Assembly: GCA_947174215.1 (NCBI GenBank)
Contig: CAMWIB010000064.1
Coordinates: forward strand, 1 to 6,302
Length of the DNA: 6,302 nt
Source: an uncultured Clostridia bacterium
Lineage (GTDB): Bacteria > Bacillota > Clostridia > Christensenellales > CAG-917
Reading direction: 5' to 3'
Notes under the pieces: model-generated
The model's input: only the letters and a program-made list of their open reading frames with translations
Told to the model about the DNA's origin: nothing
The model's database searches: none
Program-made: the position numbers and the translations under genes
Shown here: positions 1 through 5,332 of the stretch, one piece after another
Layout of the letters: each line of letters opens with the position of its first letter
How positions within the stretch are numbered: the first letter of the stretch is position 1

Positions 1-3000
1 CTTTGGGTCAGTTGCGGGAAGTGATTTGTAGCCGTAGAGTTTGAGCATATCTACGTAAAGCGTGTGCTTCTCCTCGTCCCAAGAGAGGCTCTTGAAGAGG
101 TTTGCAATCGGGATATCTCTCAATATCGCCTTGACCGCCTTATCCATACCGTCTATCTCAGACCATTCAATCAAGTCGCCGACGGACATTTCGGTGAGTA
201 TCTTTTTGAATGCGGAGTCAAGCTCGGTTATCTTTGCGGTGCGGATAAGTTCCTTGTCAAACAGGCTTCCGCTGTCCGCTTCGATAATATCGCCGACGGT
301 TGCATTTTCAATGACCTTGCTCATATTTCCAATCGTACCCTTTGCAAGCAGACGAATGACGGCCGCACTCTTTTTCATCTTGAAGTTTACGCCCTTTGCG
401 TTTGAGAACGCGCAAACCATTTCGTTCGTTTCGCTATCGGTGTAGAACGCTTCTGCGGCAGAGGCGATATAGCCAGTCTTTTCAACGTAGCGGTCGAGTC
501 CCGCATGCTCGGTCGCATCGTATCCTACGAATTGTCCGCCGACGTATACGAACGCGCCGTTCGGGTCTTTTACGTATATCGTTTCGCACTGTCTGCGAGA
601 GTAGCGAAGCGCGCCTTCCGCTTCATCGATGGAGAGGTCGTCAAGCGCAATGATAAGCTGTTCACTGCTGCCTGCCAGCTTCGTTCTTCTCATAAAGTAG
701 GGCAAATCCGCAAAAGCCGCAATATCGACGTTGACTGTCGCAGTGCCAACCTCGGTAGTCACGCTTACCTTGGTGCCTACCTGTATATATCCAAGAACGG
801 GGTCCCTTACGTAAACGTGGTCCTTCGCTCCGTCCTTAGAGGAGTAGATTGTCGCGCCCTTCAAGCCGCCGTTTGGCGTTGTAACCTTGCAGTATACGTT
901 TTCAATATTCTGGTGATTTGCGGCGATAAGGTAGTTGCAAAGCGCGGTGTCATGGTGATAGTTGTCTACGCTATCCTTGTCGGCGCCGTCGAAGTAGTAC
1001 AGGTTGCCGATAGCCATATTTGCAAGCTGCATATTTTTGCTAAGCTCAGTAAACTTTCTGAAACCGTATCTTATGGTTTGTGCCTGATAGTTGTCCTTAT
1101 GCGACATATCGAAGGCGGTATAGGTGTAGTCGTTCAAGGTGTAGTCGCCAAAGCTATCCAGCACGTAGACGAACTTCTTGCCGTCTATTTCCTCGCTTAC
1201 CGCGCCGCTGTTTTCATAGCCGTATTCAATAAAATAGCTGGCGTTAGCGTCATATACGGGCGACGTAACCTCGATTGCGTGCTGTGAGTAGATGTCGAGA
1301 ATCTCCGACACCATCATATCGTCCATAGCCGCTTCCATTGCGGGGGCGAGGTTGTCAACCTTGACAAACGCGAGCTTTTTGAGTATGCCCGTGCTTCCGC
1401 CCGAGGAAGCGACGCGATAGTACGTCGTATCGGTGTGTTCCGCACGATATTCTTCGTCGGCGATGAGATATACGTCTATCTCACTGTCGTAGTAGAAGAA
1501 GCGCTCGGATTTGTGTGTGTTGATATAGTTTGCGTCCGCAACCGCATATACGTCGCCGTTTATCTGCATTACGTCCGCAAGGGAGAGGTCGCTGAACGCC
1601 TCCGAGAATCCGCCGAGCGTAGCGCCTGCAAAGCGTTGCAACAGCGCGGATGAGGAGTTTTCCACACGCGTACGGTTGTATCTTTCCATACCCTTATGAA
1701 GCGCGGGATTGTAGGGCGTGTAGTAGTTTTCTTCCTCAATATACACGTATTTGCCGTTTGGGCTTGGCGTGTATTCGTCGGATACGATGTCGAGTATATC
1801 GCCGAGTGCGAGGTCGTTGATGTCCTCGCCGATTGTGTCAAGCGTGCTGTTTTTAAGCGCAACGACGAGCTTTGACGTATTCTCATTTATTGTTACGATA
1901 TCTCCAATCGTGAGCTTTGAAAGCATATCGTTTGCGTCCGAGAGGTCGGAGAGCGACATATACGCCACGGTTTGTAGAATGTGGGAGGATTCGCCCTCGT
2001 GTATGCGGATATAGGTGTCGCCGCTTGCGTTTTCAACCTCGTGCAAACGACTGCTCTTCGTCACGGTTTCATCCGTCATAGCCCAAAGTCCCTTGTTATT
2101 CTCTACTTTGAGGTTGACGTCGTTGAGAAGCACGTATTGCTTGTGGAGAAGGGTGAAGCTCTCATCGCCTACGGTTTCCACCTTATTAGCATACGCTTCT
2201 ACGTATAAATCGCCTTGCGCAGTATTGTTGTCTACGCGCCTGAATTCGCGGAAGCGATAGAATTCTGAGTTTTCTTGCGCTACGAAGCCATCTGCGTAGC
2301 AGGAGTTGTCCACGACGTACTCGCCTTCGCCTGTCTTTTTATAGCGAATTTCTTTCATAATTGCGGTGTCCGTCGTTCCGTCGCCGTCAGAGTCCTTTGC
2401 GCCGTAGAGGTAGGTGCGCGCGCCGGGTAAGACTTTGTCTTTATCTTTAAGGTCGGCGGTTGAAACTCTTTCATAGGCGTCGACTTTCACAAACTTATCG
2501 GCTTGCTTGTAATTGCTCTTTACAAACGTGTCGGTATCCGCATTAAGCAGGGTGTCGAGTCTGAGGACGTTGAGTACTTTGCCGAAGTCGGAAACCTTTA
2601 TATCCTGCAATTCGCGGATAAGGTCGTTGTCGTCAACGCCAAGGTCCAAGCCGAGGGTATTCTTTATTCTGCGGATAGAAAGGTCGCCATTGACGGAATT
2701 CAGAATATTCGTGATAGCGGTAGAAATGCCTACGTCGAGGTTTTCGTTAAGTATTGGGAGATTGAACTTCGAGAAGTCGAAGTCCTTGCCGAGAAGCACG
2801 CTTATTTCATTGAGGGAGAATGAGTTGATAAGCGTGGACGCGTCCTTAAATACGGCGGTGATGGGCTGGTCATAAAATTCCTTATCAGAGAAGTTAAGAC
2901 CGCTTACCCCCTTGAACACGTCAATGCCGTAGTGTTCGTACAGCGTTTTAAGGCTCAGCGTATCTAAGTTTTGTATGTCGCTTATTGCGAACTGTACGGC

Positions 3001-3192
3001 TTCGAGCGCTTTCTTGTCGTAAATTGCGCTGTCCGATTTGATGATTTCCTCGCCGATAAACGTCTGCTGTAATTTGCCGACCGTCATCTGTGTACCGAGT
3101 ACAAGTACGGTACCGCCGACTGCAATCACGATGATGATGATACCCAGTATCATACCCATGACGAAAGTCAAAGAGTGGCGTAAAAATTTCAT
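1..3192 (-). CDS. Giant membrane-anchored modular repeat protein, function unknown (C-terminus cut by window edge)
   Basis: I do not recognise this protein. Reading leftward from ATG at 3192, the frame stays open for all 1064 codons to the window edge, so the stop lies outside. The start is supported by GAGG a few bases upstream and an in-frame stop shortly before it. Residues 1-8 carry K2, R5 and H6. Residues 9-33 form one hydrophobic segment (FVMGMILGIIIIVIAV...), which reads as an uncleaved signal anchor, so the remaining 1030 or more residues are probably outside the membrane. They are acidic and rich in Tyr, Asp and Asn, with only five Cys (298, 752, 768, 869, 927). Six helical repeats end near residues 435, 469, 544, 634, 972 and 1010. 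Between them lie Tyr-rich, probably beta stretches, two of which (478-505 and 877-902) are clearly homologous. A calcium-loop-like DSDGDGTTD sits at 267-275. A CvpA-type membrane protein lies upstream on the same strand. Coding status is certain; a cell-surface or envelope role is inference. Confidence 0.9.
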   Translation of the reverse strand, partial: MKFLRHSLTFVMGMILGIIIIVIAVGGTVLVLGTQMTVGKLQQTFIGEEIIKSDSAIYDKKALEAVQFAISDIQNLDTLSLKTLYEHYGIDVFKGVSGLNFSDKEFYDQPITAVFKDASTLINSFSLNEISVLLGKDFDFSKFNLPILNENLDVGISTAITNILNSVNGDLSIRRIKNTLGLDLGVDDNDLIRELQDIKVSDFGKVLNVLRLDTLLNADTDTFVKSNYKQADKFVKVDAYERVSTADLKDKDKVLPGARTYLYGAKDSDGDGTTDTAIMKEIRYKKTGEGEYVVDNSCYADGFVAQENSEFYRFREFRRVDNNTAQGDLYVEAYANKVETVGDESFTLLHKQYVLLNDVNLKVENNKGLWAMTDETVTKSSRLHEVENASGDTYIRIHEGESSHILQTVAYMSLSDLSDANDMLSKLTIGDIVTINENTSKLVVALKNSTLDTIGEDINDLALGDILDIVSDEYTPSPNGKYVYIEEENYYTPYNPALHKGMERYNRTRVENSSSALLQRFAGATLGGFSEAFSDLSLADVMQINGDVYAVADANYINTHKSERFFYYDSEIDVYLIADEEYRAEHTDTTYYRVASSGGSTGILKKLAFVKVDNLAPAMEAAMDDMMVSEILDIYSQHAIEVTSPVYDANASYFIEYGYENSGAVSEEIDGKKFVYVLDSFGDYTLNDYTYTAFDMSHKDNYQAQTIRYGFRKFTELSKNMQLANMAIGNLYYFDGADKDSVDNYHHDTALCNYLIAANHQNIENVYCKVTTPNGGLKGATIYSSKDGAKDHVYVRDPVLGYIQVGTKVSVTTEVGTATVNVDIAAFADLPYFMRRTKLAGSSEQLIIALDDLSIDEAEGALRYSRRQCETIYVKDPNGAFVYVGGQFVGYDATEHAGLDRYVEKTGYIASAAEAFYTDSETNEMVCAFSNAKGVNFKMKKSAAVIRLLAKGTIGNMSKVIENATVGDIIEADSGSLFDKELIRTAKITELDSAFKKILTEMSVGDLIEWSEIDGMDKAVKAILRDIPIANLFKSLSWDEEKHTLYVDMLKLYGYKSLPATDPK
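163..1986 (-). repeat. Six degenerate helical repeats inside the giant protein
   Basis: These are protein-level repeats seen by eye in the frame starting at 3192. The units are residues 403-435 (1888-1986), 440-469 (1786-1875), 515-544 (1561-1650), 601-634 (1291-1392), 942-972 (277-369) and 976-1010 (163-267). The clearest, 440-469, 515-544 and 942-972, align almost without gaps over 30-31 residues. They begin with Ser plus hydrophobics (SKLVVAL, SALLQRF, SAAVIRL), have S/A/G-T-(L/I)-x-x-(I/F/M)-(G/S) in the middle, and finish LALGDILDI, LSLADVMQI and ATVGDIIEA. The others finish LTIGDIVTI, MMVSEILDI and MSVGDLIEW. Related fragments near residues 125-137, 198-207 and 1027-1036 suggest further, more decayed copies. 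Helical structure is inferred from the hydrophobic spacing. Confidence 0.7.
487..1761 (-). repeat. Tyrosine-rich repeat pair (plus a weaker third copy) inside the giant protein
   Basis: Residues 478-505 (1678-1761) and 877-902 (487-564) share the pattern PNG-(K/A)-(Y/F)-VY-(I/V), a short variable stretch, then Y-(N/D)-(P/A)-x-x-H-x-G-(M/L)-(E/D)-RY. The spacing differs by two residues. A weaker relative lies at residues 567-594 (1411-1494), with YYDSEIDVY followed by Y-x-A-E-H-x-x-x-x-YYRV. The alternating aromatic and polar residues suggest beta strands. Each of the two good copies is followed within 10-40 residues by one of the helical units, so the building block appears to be beta stretch plus helical unit. 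This is direct observation of similarity; the structure is inferred. Confidence 0.65.
2368..2394 (-). other. Calcium-loop-like motif DSDGDGTTD in the giant protein
   Basis: Residues 267-275 read D-S-D-G-D-G-T-T-D. This fits the DxDxDGxxD pattern of extracellular calcium-binding loops such as dockerin, thrombospondin type-3 and EF-hand-like loops. Only one such loop is visible, with no obvious flanking EF-hand helices, so calcium binding is possible but unproven. Confidence 0.4.
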
Positions 3193-3231
3193 AACTACCT
3201 CACTATATAGCGTTGCTATGGTTCAAATTTT

Positions 3232-3237
3232 ATTATA
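3232..3237 (-). promoter_or_regulatory. Candidate -10 box for the giant-protein gene
   Basis: Reading leftward, a perfect TATAAT lies about 40 bases before the ATG at 3192. No convincing -35 box is present at 16-18 bp (the bases there are within AGCGTG/AAGCGT). It may be a weak or activator-dependent promoter, or a chance match in an AT-rich patch. If it is real, the giant gene can be transcribed independently of the CvpA-family gene upstream. Confidence 0.35.
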
Positions 3238-3262
3238 CGAAGCGCAGTATGCGCACGCTTCG
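3238..3262. repeat. Inverted repeat (7-bp stem)
   Basis: CGAAGCG at 3238-3244 pairs with CGCTTCG at 3256-3262 across an 11-base loop. Alternative overlapping hairpins are GCGCA-GTA-TGCGC (3242-3254) and CACGC-TTC-GCGTG (3254-3266). There is no run of T on either strand just after it, so it does not look like an ordinary intrinsic terminator. It abuts the candidate -10 box at 3232-3237 and could be an operator or a decayed mobile repeat. Confidence 0.45.
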
Positions 3263-3295
3263 CGTGTTTACTGTTTGCTGACGTTATTGCACAAA
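3261..3295. repeat. 35-bp direct repeat, copy 1
   Basis: This copy matches the one at 3340-3374 at 34 of 35 positions; the only difference is T versus C at the 18th base. It begins CGCGTGTTTACTG and ends TTATTGCACAAA. The copies start 79 bp apart, which is not a multiple of three, and a 44-bp unrelated stretch lies between them. They therefore do not reflect a coding repeat. Both sit between the stop of the CvpA-family gene and the candidate promoter of the giant gene. Confidence 0.9.
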
Positions 3296-3339
3296 TGCTC
3301 GTTAAGCTATTTGGTTGAGAACCTTCTCCGAACACGCCA

Positions 3340-3374
3340 CGCGTGTTTACTGTTTGCCGACGTTATTGCACAAA
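3340..3374. repeat. 35-bp direct repeat, copy 2
   Basis: This is the second copy of the 35-bp repeat, one base different from copy 1. Its left end overlaps a hairpin, AACACGC-CAC-GCGTGTT (3331-3347, 7-bp stem and 3-base loop). Its right end overlaps the 12-bp palindrome at 3370-3381. Copy 1 has a comparable but shorter hairpin at its left end (CACGC-TTC-GCGTG), so the repeated unit may really be hairpin plus 30 bases. Confidence 0.9.
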
Positions 3375-3381
3375 CGTTTGT
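3370..3381. repeat. Perfect 12-bp palindrome
   Basis: ACAAACGTTTGT is identical to its reverse complement. It lies 21 bases beyond the end of the CvpA-family gene and overlaps the end of direct-repeat copy 2. A dyad of this form could bind a dimeric regulator. No matching copy was seen elsewhere in the window, so the role is open. Confidence 0.5.
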
Positions 3382-3402
3382 AGAGTAATTCAACGTAGTG
3401 CT

Positions 3403-4176
3403 TCACCCGAATATTCGCGCAAAGATTATTCCTATCGGATTATGTTCGTACAGGTATCCGCAGACGATTGAGTTTTTGAGATACTCGTCTATGGTTGGCA
3501 TAATTCTGCCCATAGTGTGCAGTATGCCGAGTACGAGCAGAATGAACAGCAGTGCGAGCGTCATTGCAAGCAGTGCGCCCAAAACTCTGTCAACCGTACG
3601 GACTACGGAGCTGTCGGACTCGTGCAAGTGCTTGAACAGCTTGCGAAGCACGAAGCAGAGAAGCGAAAGCAGTATGCAGTATACTATGAACGCGATAATC
3701 GCAACGATGATGCTTGTGAACATACTCGCCGCCGCGTCGCTTAGCGACTGTCCCTCGTTTTCCTTGGTAATAAATCTTTCCGCAAGCCACAATGCAAGTT
3801 GACCCTTGGACGCGTCCACAAGCCCGCGACCGTTTGCGCTTTCAAGCGGCATCTTCTGAAAATCGCCGTCGTATTCCACTACGATGTAGTACGAGCCGTC
3901 TTTGGCAATATGAATTGGTTCGGTAAATACCACGCCCCAATCTCTCGACATATTGGTGAACGAGTTGTGGATAGGGCGGAACATCGCAGATTTGCAAAGC
4001 GGCGTAAGCGTTGCGCCTACGAGCAACAGCGAGAAAAGAATAACCGCTACGGATTTATATAAACCCTTCAATGCTCTTGCAACGCCGCCGAGTATACCGC
4101 CGACAAGACCGAGCGCAAGCAGGACGAAAAACGCTATGTCCGCATAAGATGTCGCAGATAAGATTGAAAATGTCAT
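3403..4176 (-). CDS. CvpA-family (colicin V production-like) membrane protein
   Basis: This is an integral membrane protein of 257 residues. Hydrophobic segments lie at about 12-34, 42-60, 152-177 and 198-221. This is the four-helix plan of the CvpA family, whose members are typically 160-180 residues and have poorly defined roles in colicin V export and envelope or purine-linked phenotypes. Family-like features are the glycine-rich first helix (GLVGGILGGVARALKG), the VDRVLGALL motif before helix 4 and the C-terminal NPIG. The extra length comes mainly from an insertion at about residues 61-150, probably outside the membrane. It contains the run of FTEPIHIAKDGSYYIVVEYD, which looks like a small beta element. 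The ATG at 4176 has AGAGG 10 bases upstream and the hydrophobic start follows at once. A good promoter lies at 4260-4288. The giant membrane-anchored protein is next downstream on the same strand. The family call is by pattern and the function is inferred only. Confidence 0.75.
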   Translation of the reverse strand: MTFSILSATSYADIAFFVLLALGLVGGILGGVARALKGLYKSVAVILFSLLLVGATLTPLCKSAMFRPIHNSFTNMSRDWGVVFTEPIHIAKDGSYYIVVEYDGDFQKMPLESANGRGLVDASKGQLALWLAERFITKENEGQSLSDAAASMFTSIIVAIIAFIVYCILLSLLCFVLRKLFKHLHESDSSVVRTVDRVLGALLAMTLALLFILLVLGILHTMGRIMPTIDEYLKNSIVCGYLYEHNPIGIIFARIFG

Positions 4177-4219
4177 GCCCGTTGTACCTCTGTCCGTTCG
4201 CGCCGCGTGCGCTCGCGTA

Positions 4220-4248
4220 TATGTATGCTATGTGCGCGTTTATTATTC
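4220..4248 (-). promoter_or_regulatory. Possible sigma-E-like sporulation promoter for the CvpA-family gene
   Basis: Reading leftward, GAATAAT (4242-4248) is followed after 14 bases by CATACATA (4220-4227). The Bacillus/Clostridium sigma-E consensus is roughly KMATAWW, N13-14, CATACAMT. The -35 part fits fully and the -10 part at six of eight positions. A start near 4213 would give a leader of about 37 bases before the ATG at 4176. Such short motifs arise by chance, so this is only a lead. Confidence 0.25.
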
Positions 4249-4249
4249 T

Positions 4250-4276
4250 TTGACAGTTTATTATAGCTTATATAAA
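4250..4276 (+). promoter_or_regulatory. Candidate rightward promoter for yyaC
   Basis: A perfect TTGACA at 4250-4255 is followed after 15 bp by TATAAA (4271-4276). The spacing is shorter than the usual 17 bp, so strength is uncertain. It overlaps the -10 box of the leftward promoter (4260-4265), so the two could interfere with each other. Confidence 0.3.
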
Positions 4277-4288
4277 CAACTTGTGCAA
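4260..4288 (-). promoter_or_regulatory. Sigma-A-type promoter driving the CvpA-family gene
   Basis: Reading leftward, TTGCAC (4283-4288) and a perfect TATAAT (4260-4265) are separated by exactly 17 bp. Transcription would start near 4253, leaving a leader of about 77 bases before the ATG at 4176. This is the best leftward promoter in the intergenic region. Confidence 0.6.
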
Positions 4289-4302
4289 CCTCTATTTTAA
4301 GA

Positions 4303-4363
4303 TTGCCAGTCTTTGCCAGTTGTAAAACACGTTAGCACGTATGAATTTTGACAGTTTTGACAA
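4303..4363. repeat. Two pairs of 10-bp-spaced direct repeats around the yyaC start
   Basis: TTGCCAGT occurs at 4303-4310 and 4313-4320. TTTTGACA occurs at 4346-4353 and 4356-4363. Each pair has a period of exactly 10 bp, about one helical turn, so both copies would face the same side of the DNA. CACGT also occurs twice between the pairs (4328-4332 and 4336-4340). The first pair is upstream of the ATG at 4341; the second lies between the ATG at 4341 and the alternative ATG at 4374. This could be a regulator-binding array. Confidence 0.4.
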
Positions 4364-4970
4364 CAATCAAACAATGAAAAAAATTACAAAAACCAATATG
4401 CTGTTAAATCAATTTGCGCAGGAAAGCGAGCTGTGCGGCGGCGGTTTGCACGGTAACGGCTCGTATGACGACCCCGATATGGCTCCGCTTATAGGCGGTA
4501 TGTTCCGCGCTGTAGCCGATATGGGCGAAAGACCCGTCGTAGTGGTGTGCTTCGGCACTATGGCGATATCCGGCGACTCGCTCGGACCGCAGGTCGGGAG
4601 TATGCTCCGCGACGTTTACGGCGTTCCCGCCTTCGTGTACGGTACGGAAGAACACACAGTAAACGGCAAAAATATGGGCGAGTGGCTTGCCTTCATTAAA
4701 GCCGTGCATAGCGACGCGCTCTTTATCGCCGTAGACGCAAGCCTTGGCAGTCGTGACAAAGTCGGACAGATTTTGCTCCGTAACGACGGAGTCTGTCCAG
4801 CCGCCATAAAAGGCAAAAAAACTCGCTTTGGTGACGTTGGAATTCTTGCCGTCGTCGCCGAAAGCGGTGATGACCCGCTTATGCGGTTGATGTCTGTATC
4901 GCCAGTTTATGTGCAAGACCTTGCATATAAAGTGTCGATTTTGCTAAAAAGCGCGCTATTGAGCGCATAA
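4341..4970 (+). CDS. yyaC: YyaC-family (DUF1256) sporulation-associated protease-like protein
   Basis: This is a probably cytosolic protein of 209 residues, close to the usual length of about 200 for YyaC. The family is linked to sporulation and resembles the germination protease and hydrogenase-maturation protease fold. Diagnostic blocks are VVCFGT...SGDSLGPQVGSML (about 69-89), VYGTEEHTVNGKNM (99-112), IAVDASLGS with the following VG (129-142), and a divergent GDVGILAVV tail (164-172). Two acidic residues expected at the active-site-like position, D79 and D132, are kept. The first motif normally reads GTDRSTGDSLGP; here it is GTMAISGDSLGP, so its aspartate is replaced by methionine. The usual proline/glycine loop before the last block is also altered (CPAAIKGKKTRFG). 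No clear Shine-Dalgarno site precedes ATG 4341 or the alternative ATG 4374, which would give 198 residues. The next in-frame codon region upstream contains a stop at 4323. The gene stands alone and is divergent from the CvpA-family gene. The family call is firm; enzymatic activity is unknown. Confidence 0.8.
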   Translation: MNFDSFDNNQTMKKITKTNMLLNQFAQESELCGGGLHGNGSYDDPDMAPLIGGMFRAVADMGERPVVVVCFGTMAISGDSLGPQVGSMLRDVYGVPAFVYGTEEHTVNGKNMGEWLAFIKAVHSDALFIAVDASLGSRDKVGQILLRNDGVCPAAIKGKKTRFGDVGILAVVAESGDDPLMRLMSVSPVYVQDLAYKVSILLKSALLSA

Positions 4971-4999
4971 TTGCGCCGACTGTCATACCTTGTGTAATG

Positions 5000-5027
5000 C
5001 CCCACAAAACGTCCCTGTTTTGTGGGG
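5000..5027 (+). terminator. Intrinsic terminator after yyaC
   Basis: CCCCACAAAAC (5000-5010) pairs perfectly with GTTTTGTGGGG (5017-5027) over 11 bp with a 6-base loop. It is followed by TGATTTT, a short T-rich tail. It begins 30 bases after the yyaC stop, as expected for its terminator. The opposite strand has no T-run after the stem, so termination is probably rightward only. The tail is weaker than ideal. Confidence 0.65.
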
Positions 5028-5112
5028 TGATTTTCGAGTGGTGGGAGAAAAACCCGAAGGGAAAGATGGGGGTTATTGCATTTAGTGTACACGGCGGGTA
5101 GTTATCTAAATC

Positions 5113-5135
5113 CTTCCCGCACGAAGTGCGAGAGG
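5113..5135. repeat. Small hairpin in the yyaC-ftsH gap
   Basis: CGCAC-GAA-GTGCG (5118-5130) forms a 5-bp stem with a 3-base loop. It extends outward past one C/A mismatch to 5113-5135 with one G-T pair. No T-run follows. It resembles the three-base-loop hairpins at 3254-3266 and 3331-3347, which suggests a common kind of small intergenic hairpin in this genome. Confidence 0.45.
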
Positions 5136-5252
5136 AATAAATTACATACATTTAATCAAATTTTAACAATTATAGCGTAGAATTTTGAACATACTATAAG
5201 CGTAGCATAAAATCAATAGTTATCAGAGTGCAAAGTATAAGCGCTAAGTGTG

Positions 5253-5299
5253 TTGACAATTTTGCATTTAGTTTTTATAATTACTGAATGTGTTATAAT
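5253..5299 (+). promoter_or_regulatory. Consensus sigma-A promoter of ftsH with a tandem extended -10
   Basis: TTGACA (5253-5258) and TATAAT (5276-5281) match the consensus at all twelve positions with the ideal 17-bp spacing. This predicts a start near 5288 and a leader of about 50 bases. Eighteen bases further on, TGTTATAAT (5291-5299) is a perfect extended -10 element (TGnTATAAT) without a -35 box, a possible second start. Constitutive strong expression of ftsH is the likely result; control by upstream elements cannot be excluded. Confidence 0.85.
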
Positions 5300-5324
5300 A
5301 TAATATATTCGTTTATGGCATTTT

Positions 5325-5332
5325 AGAGGAGG
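5325..5332 (+). promoter_or_regulatory. Shine-Dalgarno site of ftsH
   Basis: AGAGGAGG ends four bases before the ATG at 5337. It fixes that codon as the start. The spacing is slightly short but the match to the 16S rRNA tail is strong. Confidence 0.85.

Noticed and set aside
505..1287. Plus-strand open frame of 260 residues
   Set aside because: It lies fully inside the giant minus-strand gene, has no ribosome site and shows composition typical of an antisense shadow.
3238..3347. The hairpins in the 3193-3402 gap as intrinsic terminators of the CvpA-family gene
   Set aside because: None is followed on the minus strand by a T-rich tail.
3261..3374. Two 35-bp repeats with a 44-bp spacer as a minimal CRISPR array
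   Set aside because: There are only two copies, no cas gene, and hairpins lie beside rather than within the repeat. A simple duplicated intergenic element is more likely.
3038..3388. Plus-strand frame of 116 residues spanning the start of the giant gene and the repeats
   Set aside because: The direct repeats in it are read in different frames (79-bp offset), and the rest is antisense to the anchor segment.
4346..4363. The two TTGACA boxes as -35 elements of a rightward promoter
   Set aside because: No TATAAT-like box lies 16-18 bp downstream of either, and both fall after the ATG at 4341.
4404..4916. Minus-strand open frame of 170 residues opposite yyaC
   Set aside because: It is antisense to a gene with clear family motifs and has no recognisable motif itself.
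4879..5151. Minus-strand frames of 90 and 61 residues (4879-5151 and 4907-5092) after yyaC
   Set aside because: They run through the terminator hairpin and the yyaC end in two overlapping frames, without a ribosome site or a recognisable family.
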